This document shows positions 56,603-64,000 of a stretch of DNA of 64,000 nucleotides, one piece after another. Position numbers and translations under genes: made by a program. Each line of letters opens with the position of its first letter. Position 1 is the first letter of the stretch. Origin of the DNA: Motiliproteus sp036960175 (lineage in GTDB: Bacteria > Pseudomonadota > Gammaproteobacteria > Pseudomonadales > Balneatricaceae). The DNA is taken from assembly GCA_036960175.1 (NCBI GenBank), contig JBALWH010000003.1, positions 124,001-188,000 of the forward strand, written 5' to 3'. Under the pieces are notes generated by a model. The model saw nothing but the letters and a program-made list of their open reading frames with translations, searched no databases and was not told where the DNA came from.

Positions 56603-56977
56603 ATGAACAAATTTACAGTGGGTATCATCGGCGCAGGACAAGCCGCAATGGAAATGCTGCAGCAGCTTGCCAGTGCCGATTTCGTCGACATCGTCGGTAT
56701 TGCCGATATGAATAAAGATGCGCCGGGAATCGCACTTGCCCATAGGCACAACATTCCCACCACCACGGATATGAAGGAAATCCTTGAGAAGGGCGAGCAG
56801 CTGGATATCCTGATCGACGTTACTGGCGTTAAACGCGTCCGTGATTCACTACGCCAGCACATGCAGGACAGCGGTAACCATCACACCGTCATTATGCATG
56901 AACGCATCTCTGCACTGCTGATATCACTGGCCAAGGGCAAATTGGTCGATATGAAGGCCAGTGACGACGACTATTAG
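56603..56977 (+). CDS. Stand-alone NAD(P)-binding Rossmann domain protein
   Basis: This is a 124-residue protein with the dinucleotide loop VGIIGAGQAAMEMLQQL at the N-terminus, acidic IADMNKD after strand 2, and further strands LDILIDVTG and HTVIMHE. It corresponds to only the N-terminal domain of GFO/IDH/MocA-type or DapB-like dehydrogenases, with no catalytic domain. GGGA lies before the ATG. It may be a redox-sensing or regulatory binding domain, or a remnant. Confidence 0.75.
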   Translation: MNKFTVGIIGAGQAAMEMLQQLASADFVDIVGIADMNKDAPGIALAHRHNIPTTTDMKEILEKGEQLDILIDVTGVKRVRDSLRQHMQDSGNHHTVIMHERISALLISLAKGKLVDMKASDDDY

Positions 56978-57122
56978 AGAAAAGCCATGCTCTAATCAGC
57001 ATTCGGGCATGGTGTCATCAATCCGCCAAAAAAGGCATCCGTTCACACGGAACTTTCCAATCATTTATTTCAATAAGTCTTTTTGAAAAATTCTAATTCG
57101 GTACAAAAAATCACGGTTACTC

Positions 57123-60100
57123 TTAGCTGCCCAGAGAGCCTTGTGGCTCCGCATCTGATTGCGCTGATAGCATGGTCGCTATCACTTCAGGAGCAACGGG
57201 TCGGCTGAAAAGAAATCCTTGCGCAAGATTACACCCATTTTTGTGCACAAATTGTTGCTGCTCCACCGTCTCCACCCCTTCCGCAATTATCTCCAGATTG
57301 AGCAGCTGGCCCAGCATAATGATGGCTTTTGCTATCGCCTCGTCACTGAGGTCATGGGGAATGTCTGCGATAAAGGATTGATCTATTTTAAGTTTATTGA
57401 TCGGCAGTTGTTTAAGATAGGCAAGGGACGAATAGCCCGTGCCAAAGTCGTCGATAGCCAAACTGATGCCACGATCACGCAGCGCCTGCAGCACCTGACT
57501 GCTTTTTTCAGTGTTCTCCATGATGCAGTTTTCGGTAATTTCCAACTCTAAATAGCCAGGATCAATACTGTGCCGGACTAACGCCTGCTCTACTGAAGCC
57601 ACTATATCGCCCCTGAAAACCTGAATACTGGAAAGATTCACCGCCACAAGAGGAGAATGGTAACCCTGCTGCTGCCAGCAGCTGATCTGCAAACAGGCTT
57701 GATCCAGCACCCAGTCACCAATTTCCAGAATTAAACCTGTTTCCTCCGCCAGAGGGATAAACTTGATAGGGGATATCAGCCCCCTTTCCGGGTGACGCCA
57801 GCGTAACAAAGCTTCTACACCGACGAGTTTACCGCTATTCAAATCGATCTGAGGTTGATACTCCAGGTACATTTCATCGCGGACTAAGGCCCGTCGCAAC
57901 GCCGACTCTAAGTCAAGCCATTCGGTAGAGGTCAGGGTAAGATCGCTGGTGTAAAAGGCAAAGGTTGAGCGCCCCTTGTGCTTAGCCTGGTACATGGCAG
58001 CATCAGCATTCTTAATCAGGGTATCGGCGCTAGTGCCATCCTCGGGGTACAGGCTGATGCCAATACTAGCCGTCACATAGAGTTCGTGCCCAGAAAGAAT
58101 AATCGGCTGTGCAAAGGCATCCTGAATTTTTTTGGCAATGGCGGACGCAACGCTAGAATCTCCGATGGCTTCAAGAATCACTATAAATTCATCGCCACCT
58201 TGACGCGCGACAGTGTCGGCCTGACGGATGGTATTATTGAGGCGTCCAGCAATAGAGACCAACAGCGCATCGCCCACCGAATGACCGAGACTATCGTTAA
58301 CATGTTTGAAGCGATCAAGATCTAAAAACAACACGGCCAGCTGCAGATTCAACCGCTGCGCATTGTTTAAAGCGTGCTCAAGCCGATCATTACAAAGCAA
58401 ACGATTGGGCAATCCCGTCAGCGGGTCGTGATACGCCTGGTGCTGCACCTTCGCTTCGGCCTTAGTGCGATCAGTGACATCCACTAAAGTACCAATGATG
58501 GCTGCTTCTCCGCCATACTGGGTAGAGCTGCCCAACAATTCTATATTAATCTCCGAGCCGTCTTTTCTGATCCCGCGAATGCTGTAATCGATGCTGTCAG
58601 TTACCCCGGATATACGCTTTTCAATATTGCGCGCAACCAGTTTGAAATCATCGGGATGACTGAGGTCCTGCGGACCAAGATGTAGCTCTATCTCGTCCCG
58701 GCTATAACCGAAAATCTCTGAGAAGTGAGGATTAACGTAGGTAAATAAGCCATTTTGGATGATATAGACACCGACCAGTGATTTTTCCGACAGATCACGG
58801 AATTTTTGTTCTGATTCCTGCAACGAAGCTTTGACCTGCTCGGACTCGCTAATATCCCGGAAAGTAATCACCGCCCCTTCCTGAACACCTTTACGAATCA
58901 TCGGCATAGACGAATACTCGACGGCAAAAGAACGACCATCCGCGCGCAAAAGTCGACTGTGCTTATCAATCACACGAGCACCAAAGGCGATAACAGGATC
59001 AGCCTCAACACTCCCATCAACCTCCGTTTTCCAGATCCTGTGCAAGGGCTGGCCAATCATCGAATCTACCGCTATTCCCAACATCGTACTGGCGGACGGA
59101 TTAATAAAGCGCATGTTGCCTGCCGCCGTTAGGCCAATGACGCCCTCCCCCGCAGAATTCAGAATCAATTCGTTCTCTCTCTGAAGTTCAGCAAGTTGAC
59201 TGAACTGACTGCGGATATGCCGAGATATAAATATTCCCAGAAACAAAAAGAGCACCGCCAGAGCGCCAACGGATAGCGCCATGCGCAACAATGCTTGGGC
59301 CAATCGCTGCTCAGTTTCTTGACGGCCAGAAGTCAGCTGTGTAGTTGCCAATAAGGTCATGGATTGCAACACCAAATGGTTATCTGCTTCTTGTTGCTCG
59401 GCTTCGCGCAGCAACTTCTGCCTGACCTGCTCGAGTTCCAGATAAGTTCGCTGTTGCGGGAACAGCCCACTGTTGCCAACGACGATGGTCTGATGGACAG
59501 GATCTGGACGATATTCCGTGCCAAACAGTGCCGCCACCACGGGAGAAATCTCAAGGGCCCGGGACTGCGCCGTGACGGGAAGATGGCTATTAAGCACCGC
59601 CAGCTGTCGAGATAAGCGATCGATGGAAGGCTTAAGCAGGTTATTCTTAATATCAGCAAGATCAGACAAATTTTTCTGAATAGATAACCGTTCGATCAAT
59701 CGGGTCAATTCTGTAGCTTCAGTTTTTGCAGCCTGCAAAGCACGGGGCCAGAGTTTCGTTTCCTCCTCACGGACCTGCTGCGCCAGAGTGATAAATACAT
59801 CACCATCAGCGGCCTTCCAACGGCGCATTAACTGAGCAATATAGAGGTTGTGACGCCCCTCTAGGCTATCGAGAGATGCCTGCAGGCGTTGTAATACTTT
59901 ACGCACATTGCCAACGCTGTATTCCTGACGGATATCTATCGCCACGGGCGTATATCGAAGATACCATTGTTGCGTGCGCTCCCAGATATCGGTTATCGCC
60001 ACAACCCGACCGCTCAACGCATTAATCAATGGTGAATATTGACCTGCGCTGGAAACGGCTGTTTTTAATTCCAGCAGCGGTGTATTTTCCGTTGCAGGGT

Positions 60101-60344
60101 TGGACAAATCGCCCGCTAGCAGAAGCTCCATGGTCAGTGCGTGGGACTCAATGGTGAGACGCCGTAAATGCTCAATATCAAGAGACATACGCTGTTGCAG
60201 AGATTGGCTGCTCGCGTTCTCGTCACTGAGCTCAGCCAGACTCCAACCCACATAAGTTGCGATGGCACCGCTGGTCATCAAACCAAGCAACACCAAAGCC
60301 CACAACAACAGCGTGAGCTGGCGACGAGAGTAGCCCTCAGTCAT
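57123..60344 (-). CDS. Membrane PAS-GGDEF-EAL c-di-GMP turnover protein
   Basis: This 1073-residue inner-membrane protein has TM1 (about 10-32), a large periplasmic helical domain, and TM2 (near 365-390). Two PAS domains follow, then a GGDEF domain with intact RQGGDEF and an EAL domain with VEALLRW, LEITEN, DDFGTGYSSL and EGVET. Both cyclase and phosphodiesterase motifs look intact. The start at ATG 60344 overlaps the stop of the upstream periplasmic binding protein by 8 bp. The pairing suggests that a ligand of the binding protein controls c-di-GMP through the periplasmic domain. Confidence 0.92.
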   Translation of the reverse strand: MTEGYSRRQLTLLLWALVLLGLMTSGAIATYVGWSLAELSDENASSQSLQQRMSLDIEHLRRLTIESHALTMELLLAGDLSNPATENTPLLELKTAVSSAGQYSPLINALSGRVVAITDIWERTQQWYLRYTPVAIDIRQEYSVGNVRKVLQRLQASLDSLEGRHNLYIAQLMRRWKAADGDVFITLAQQVREEETKLWPRALQAAKTEATELTRLIERLSIQKNLSDLADIKNNLLKPSIDRLSRQLAVLNSHLPVTAQSRALEISPVVAALFGTEYRPDPVHQTIVVGNSGLFPQQRTYLELEQVRQKLLREAEQQEADNHLVLQSMTLLATTQLTSGRQETEQRLAQALLRMALSVGALAVLFLFLGIFISRHIRSQFSQLAELQRENELILNSAGEGVIGLTAAGNMRFINPSASTMLGIAVDSMIGQPLHRIWKTEVDGSVEADPVIAFGARVIDKHSRLLRADGRSFAVEYSSMPMIRKGVQEGAVITFRDISESEQVKASLQESEQKFRDLSEKSLVGVYIIQNGLFTYVNPHFSEIFGYSRDEIELHLGPQDLSHPDDFKLVARNIEKRISGVTDSIDYSIRGIRKDGSEINIELLGSSTQYGGEAAIIGTLVDVTDRTKAEAKVQHQAYHDPLTGLPNRLLCNDRLEHALNNAQRLNLQLAVLFLDLDRFKHVNDSLGHSVGDALLVSIAGRLNNTIRQADTVARQGGDEFIVILEAIGDSSVASAIAKKIQDAFAQPIILSGHELYVTASIGISLYPEDGTSADTLIKNADAAMYQAKHKGRSTFAFYTSDLTLTSTEWLDLESALRRALVRDEMYLEYQPQIDLNSGKLVGVEALLRWRHPERGLISPIKFIPLAEETGLILEIGDWVLDQACLQISCWQQQGYHSPLVAVNLSSIQVFRGDIVASVEQALVRHSIDPGYLELEITENCIMENTEKSSQVLQALRDRGISLAIDDFGTGYSSLAYLKQLPINKLKIDQSFIADIPHDLSDEAIAKAIIMLGQLLNLEIIAEGVETVEQQQFVHKNGCNLAQGFLFSRPVAPEVIATMLSAQSDAEPQGSLGS

Positions 60345-61530
60345 GTAAACTCTCGTCCTTTTCAAGCAATAGACCAATATCAGACCATTCAAAGGGGACA
60401 ACCCCCAGCCCCGACAGGCGCGTAGGCCAAATGCGGTGACTGGCCTGATGTTTTTCTGGATTCAGTTGCAACTCATAGCCCAGACCTAATTTAAAGCGTC
60501 CTAAACTCTCCAGAGCATCGATCATATTTTCTCGATCCGGTGCTACTTCAAGCCGGGCCAACCCATGGGTCAGCATTCTTCCCGCCAAGTAACCTTCTAA
60601 GCTGACAAAGGATGGACGCAGTTTGGCGTCATAAAGAGCCAGATCTGTAAGATATTCATTAACGACGGGCAACTTTTTACTACCAGGATGAGGAACAACC
60701 TGTGTCACAAGAATATTACCTGCCGTGCTATCAAGGGCATTGGCCAACGCCTGACTGCCGACAAAAGAGACATTTAGCATTAATGCATCGACACCGGACT
60801 CCCTGGCCAGACGGATAAACTTAGCTGCCGGGGCGTAAGCACCCACGATGATGATGGCCCGAGGCAACTCATCCGCGTAAAGAAGGTCGGCCAAGGCGTT
60901 TTCCACCGCCAAGGTATTGCGCTCATAACGTACGTGCTGGACTTCCAACTCATTTTTTAAACCATGTTGACGCAAGGCTTTTATACCACCATAAAAACCC
61001 GCATCACCGTAGCCATCCCTTTGGGTAAAGAAAGCAATCTGCTGAGGCCTGAGCCCGCCAATTGAAACCAGGGCATTGACCATCTCTGCCGTTTCCTCGG
61101 CGTAGCTGGCCCGATAATTTATGACATAGCGCTCTGGAGGAGTACGACGCAACAGACCCGCACCGGTGAAGGGGGAATAAAACAAAATTTTCTGCTCGCG
61201 AATAATCGGCAAAGCAGCAATAGCGGTAGGCGTGCCTACATTGCCAACGATCGCCAGCAGCTCCGGGTCAGACGCCAACGCTTGGACATTGTGGCTGGTT
61301 TGACGGGGTTCGTAAGCATCATCCAACACCTTCAGCTTCAAAGGGCGCCCCTGTATACCACCAGAGCGATTGCTGCGATCAAAGGCAGTCATGACACCGT
61401 CACGCATACCGATACCAAGCTCATCAGCAGGCCCGCTCAGGGCCGTGGACATGCCAAAAAGCAACGGCTGCTCATCCGCTCGGGCTGCGCTAAAAAAAAG
61501 GACCATGAACATCAGGAAAACATACTGCAT
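60337..61530 (-). CDS. Periplasmic ligand-binding protein (Peripla_BP_6 type)
   Basis: This is a branched-chain-amino-acid-type binding protein of about 397 residues with a signal peptide (VFLMFMVLFFSAARA) and the opening PLLFGMSTALSGPADELGIGMRDGV typical of LivJ/AmiC-like proteins. ATG at 61530 has AAGGA upstream; the frame also has a TTG one codon earlier. No ABC permease is near. Overlap with the GGDEF-EAL gene implies a sensory role. Confidence 0.9.
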   Translation of the reverse strand: MQYVFLMFMVLFFSAARADEQPLLFGMSTALSGPADELGIGMRDGVMTAFDRSNRSGGIQGRPLKLKVLDDAYEPRQTSHNVQALASDPELLAIVGNVGTPTAIAALPIIREQKILFYSPFTGAGLLRRTPPERYVINYRASYAEETAEMVNALVSIGGLRPQQIAFFTQRDGYGDAGFYGGIKALRQHGLKNELEVQHVRYERNTLAVENALADLLYADELPRAIIIVGAYAPAAKFIRLARESGVDALMLNVSFVGSQALANALDSTAGNILVTQVVPHPGSKKLPVVNEYLTDLALYDAKLRPSFVSLEGYLAGRMLTHGLARLEVAPDRENMIDALESLGRFKLGLGYELQLNPEKHQASHRIWPTRLSGLGVVPFEWSDIGLLLEKDESLHD

Positions 61531-61533
61531 CAA

Positions 61534-61959
61534 AGCATCATCCTTCAGTGGAGAATAGCAATATTAATGGCAACAGATCGGCCACCTGACGCAACCAGTT
61601 AGAGCACCATTAGTAATTGATCGTATTAATAATTCTGACTTTTATAAACACAGATTTTTAAACCATCGAGCCCTGGCGAAGGCATTGATATCGATGCCTC
61701 TGTCATAACTCACTAATAGCTAGTATCAAAAGACTCAATAACAGCGACTGCTGGCTCTGCTTCGGAGCGCTGATGAACAGGTAGTAGAAATCATAGTTCA
61801 AGAACCGAAAGAGTGGATTTCGGCAGCCACACAGATTACCGCAGTAACCTTGAGTCGAGCAGGACGCTATAGCCGTATTCCAAGCCCTAACCTAATATTA
61901 AATGAGTGACAGGCGCAACCGCTAAACGCCATCCAGCTGCGCCGATCAGAGGTATAACT
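61534..61959. other. Gene-free region before pcm
   Basis: This 426-bp divergent intergenic region has a minus-strand open stretch (about 61712-61900) without a plausible start or family match. AT-rich patches lie near 61620-61660 and 61700-61740. No repeats or known riboswitch seen. Confidence 0.4.
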
Positions 61960-62616
61960 ATGCAACAGATGATCGACGATATCGAAGCAGAGGTTGACTA
62001 CACGGCCGAAATGATTGGTCGCCAGCGCTTGTCAAAGCGCGTTATTGAAGCAATGCGTCAAGTTCCAAGGCATGCCTTTGTGGATTCATCTCAACAAGAA
62101 CAGGCCTACGAAAACAGGCCTCTACCCATCGGCCACGGCCAGACTATTTCGCAGCCCTATATGGTCGCGGTGATGACCGACCTGCTAGAAACACAACCCC
62201 ATCACCAGGTATTGGAAATAGGCTGTGGTAGCGGTTACCAGGCGGCGATACTGTCACAGCTGGTGGAACAGGTGATCAGCTTAGAGATCATCCCCTCCCT
62301 GGCAAAGAGCGCAAGGGAACGACTGACACGGCTGGGCTACAACAATGTGCAAGTGATCGAGGCCGACGGTCACGCTGGCTGGGACAGCCAAGCGCCCTAC
62401 GATGGCATCATAGTTACCGCCGCGCCGGAACAGATCCCACCGCTGCTAATCGACCAGTTAGTAGCAGGCGGCCATCTGATCATTCCAGTGGGCCGCCACT
62501 TTATGGGTCAGCAACTCTTGGACATTCACAAGACGGAAGATGGTTCGGTCACTAGCAAGACCCTGTTAGCGGTCAGTTTCGTGCCTTTAACTGGAGGCAC
62601 GGATAGCAATGCCTAG
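61960..62616 (+). CDS. pcm: Protein-L-isoaspartate O-methyltransferase
   Basis: This repair enzyme methylates isoaspartyl residues in damaged proteins using SAM. It shows HAFVDSSQQEQAYENRPLPIGHGQTISQPYMVA, the substrate and active-site block of the family, and the SAM loop LEIGCGSGYQAAIL. The ATG at 61960 has AGAGG 7 nt upstream and yields 218 residues; the longer GTG frame from 61906 is less likely. Confidence 0.93.
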   Translation: MQQMIDDIEAEVDYTAEMIGRQRLSKRVIEAMRQVPRHAFVDSSQQEQAYENRPLPIGHGQTISQPYMVAVMTDLLETQPHHQVLEIGCGSGYQAAILSQLVEQVISLEIIPSLAKSARERLTRLGYNNVQVIEADGHAGWDSQAPYDGIIVTAAPEQIPPLLIDQLVAGGHLIIPVGRHFMGQQLLDIHKTEDGSVTSKTLLAVSFVPLTGGTDSNA

Positions 62617-62655
62617 AAAAAAAGCTCTTTCTCATTCACCAGCACCGGCAATAAA

Positions 62656-63651
62656 TCAGGGTTTAATCAAACCCTGTTCCACAAAGTAGCGTTTGGCGCC
62701 GGGATGCAACGGTGCTGAGAAGGGGCCGTTGACCATATCCTGAAGTATCAGAGCATTAAAGGCGGGATGAAGTTTGCGGAAAGTTTCTGCCTGTTCGAAT
62801 ACGGATCTCACCATTTCGTAGGCCTGATTTTCGCTGAGCTTGTCATTGCTGAAGAAGGTAGCCAGCACCCCTAGGGTGCGAATCGGCTTTTCATTACCTT
62901 TGTACATACCGGCAGGAATCGAAGCCCAACGGTAGTAAGGATAATCACGAATCATCTTTTCAACCGCCGGATCGGCTATTTCGATAATGCGACTGTCACA
63001 GCCACGGGTGACTTCCTTGGTAGCACCGTTAGGGTGGCCCAAAGTGTAGATCATCACATCAATGCTGCCATCACACAGAGCACTGGCCTGATCGGCCGGG
63101 TCCAGCTCCAGCGCCTCGGCAAATACATCCATCTTCCAGCCCTTAAGGCGCATCAGCACTTCCAGAGTTGCGCGTTGACCGCTACCCACTTTACCGACAC
63201 TGACGCGCTTGCCTTTTAGCTGCTCCAGAGAGTGTATATTGGCATCGGCGCGGGCCACCACGGTGAAGTATTCTGGGTAAAGGGAAAACAGTGTGCGCAG
63301 TTGCTTGTCGGCACCCACGGTTTTAAAACGATCGCTGCCGCTATAGGCGTGAGATAGCCAATCAGACTGGGCAATGCCCATATCCAGCTCACCAGAACGG
63401 ACCTCGCGCAGATTATCCACCGAGCCACCGGTACTCTGCACTGAGCAACGGATGCCGTGTTGTTTTCGAGTATTGTTAACCAACCGGCAAATAGAACCAC
63501 CGGCGGGGTAATATACACCGGTAAAACCACCGGTTCCGAGGGTAAGGATGCTGCTTTCAGCGTGCACTAGCGAAGACAACAAAAGACTGCTGACAGTGGC
63601 CAGCAGAACGGAAAAACAGGCTTTCAACCAGTTGCGTATCATGCAACCCAT
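62656..63651 (-). CDS. TAXI-family TRAP transporter solute-binding protein
   Basis: This is a periplasmic receptor of 331 residues with a signal peptide (ACFSVLLATVSSLLLSSLVHAE) and the family pattern LTLGTGGFTGVYYPAGGSICRLVNN and QSTGGSVDNLREVRSGELDMGIAQSD. GAGG precedes the ATG by 8 nt. TAXI proteins normally serve a TRAP membrane subunit, which is not present in the visible flanks, so it may be an orphan or have an unlinked partner. Confidence 0.9.
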   Translation of the reverse strand: MGCMIRNWLKACFSVLLATVSSLLLSSLVHAESSILTLGTGGFTGVYYPAGGSICRLVNNTRKQHGIRCSVQSTGGSVDNLREVRSGELDMGIAQSDWLSHAYSGSDRFKTVGADKQLRTLFSLYPEYFTVVARADANIHSLEQLKGKRVSVGKVGSGQRATLEVLMRLKGWKMDVFAEALELDPADQASALCDGSIDVMIYTLGHPNGATKEVTRGCDSRIIEIADPAVEKMIRDYPYYRWASIPAGMYKGNEKPIRTLGVLATFFSNDKLSENQAYEMVRSVFEQAETFRKLHPAFNALILQDMVNGPFSAPLHPGAKRYFVEQGLIKP

Positions 63652-63827
63652 CTAGCAAACCTCGGCGTTTTTTCTGATAAGACGTTACTCATAAAACGTA
63701 ACAGCTGAAAGGTTACGACTGACTTAATTATGATCGAGTTGCCGATACTGCTTATTGCAGTGATACCAGTACCTTACAATGCTTCCGATTGCCAAGCCAC
63801 TGATTTTCTTCGTTGCAAGGAGGCTTG

Positions 63828-64000
63828 CTAGAACTGACTGACACCCGCCGCAATAACGCTGTAACGTAACAGTTTTCCGCTCACAATCAACAGCAGGCAC
63901 CACCAAAAACGCATTTTCAGCCAGCCGCTGATGAGGCAGAGGGGGTCACCTATAATCGGTAACCAGGAGAACAACAACGCCGGATAACCATGACGTTGTA
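63828..64000 (-). CDS. C-terminal end of a YqaA/DedA-like membrane protein (partial)
   Basis: On the minus strand a frame enters from the window edge and stops at TAG (63828-63830). It reads RHGYPALLFSWLPIIGDP, then LCLISGWLKMRFWW and further hydrophobic residues to SVIAGVSQF. The GDPLC-type loop and helices match the C-terminal part of YqaA-family (SNARE-associated/VTT-like) inner-membrane proteins. The N-terminus lies outside the window. Confidence 0.8.
   Translation of the reverse strand, partial: QRHGYPALLFSWLPIIGDPLCLISGWLKMRFWWCLLLIVSGKLLRYSVIAAGVSQF

Noticed and set aside
61712..61900. Minus-strand open stretch upstream of pcm
   Set aside because: Open for about 60 codons, but with no clear start, ribosome site or family similarity.
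1..64000. CRISPR arrays, tRNA or rRNA genes
   Set aside because: No spaced direct repeats of array type, and no tRNA T-loop consensus in a plausible cloverleaf were seen by eye.

Overview
This 64 kb window looks like chromosomal DNA of a free-living, probably aquatic or marine, gammaproteobacterium. Support comes from EpmC, TtcA, TrmH, TrpD2/YbiB, DeaD, a 180-kDa-type NAD-glutamate dehydrogenase, many two-component and c-di-GMP proteins, and a PEP-CTERM/exosortase locus. No rRNA, tRNA, CRISPR array or prophage was seen. The only mobile DNA found is a decayed IS3-type relic at 8478-9052.

Region 1 (1-15.9 kb) is a PEP-CTERM/exosortase and exopolysaccharide locus. On the minus strand, in transcription order, it has a methyltransferase, a trypsin-like protease, the sensor kinase PrsK, the sigma-54 activator PrsR and an exosortase fused to an EpsI domain. 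A single PEP-CTERM substrate gene points the other way behind a near-consensus sigma-54 promoter at 7423-7440. Beyond the IS relic come the TPR lipoprotein PrsT in an apparent operon with a ThiF-like protein, a patatin-like lipase, and a PEP-CTERM-associated sugar transferase. The model is that PrsK/PrsR with RpoN switches on the surface protein that the exosortase then processes.

Region 2 (16-32 kb) is mostly housekeeping: a DUF502 membrane protein, two orphan solute-binding proteins, a pseudouridine synthase, a nucleoside-recognition membrane protein, TrpD2, an unusual metallophosphoesterase coupled to a sodium symporter, DeaD, TrmH, a monofunctional prephenate dehydratase, a copper/cytochrome-oxidase assembly set (SCO1, PCuAC), EpmC and TtcA. 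An octanucleotide repeat of six units lies at 21776-21823.

Region 3 (32-37.4 kb) is a TetR / RND-MMPL / LolA-like / beta-barrel export cassette with inverted repeats in front of the transporter. Region 4 (37.5-48.5 kb) is a signalling island: a coiled-coil membrane protein, a response regulator with a TTG start, an orphan binding protein, a 1514-residue AraC / degenerate kinase lobe / ATPase / helical-repeat fusion, a receiver protein with a degenerate kinase-like tail, a frameshifted binding-protein gene, and two tiny peptide genes sharing a conserved C-terminus (D-P-D-x-G-x-V-Y-x-L-S-E-N).

Region 5 (48.5-64 kb) holds the large glutamate dehydrogenase, a universal stress protein, a histidine kinase, a small GGCT-fold protein with a probable TTG start, a lone Rossmann domain, a binding protein overlapping a PAS-GGDEF-EAL protein, Pcm, a TAXI-type binding protein, and the 3' end of a YqaA-like membrane protein. 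The strongest candidates for new biology are the AraC-pseudokinase-ATPase fusion with its neighbour, and the paired micro-peptides.
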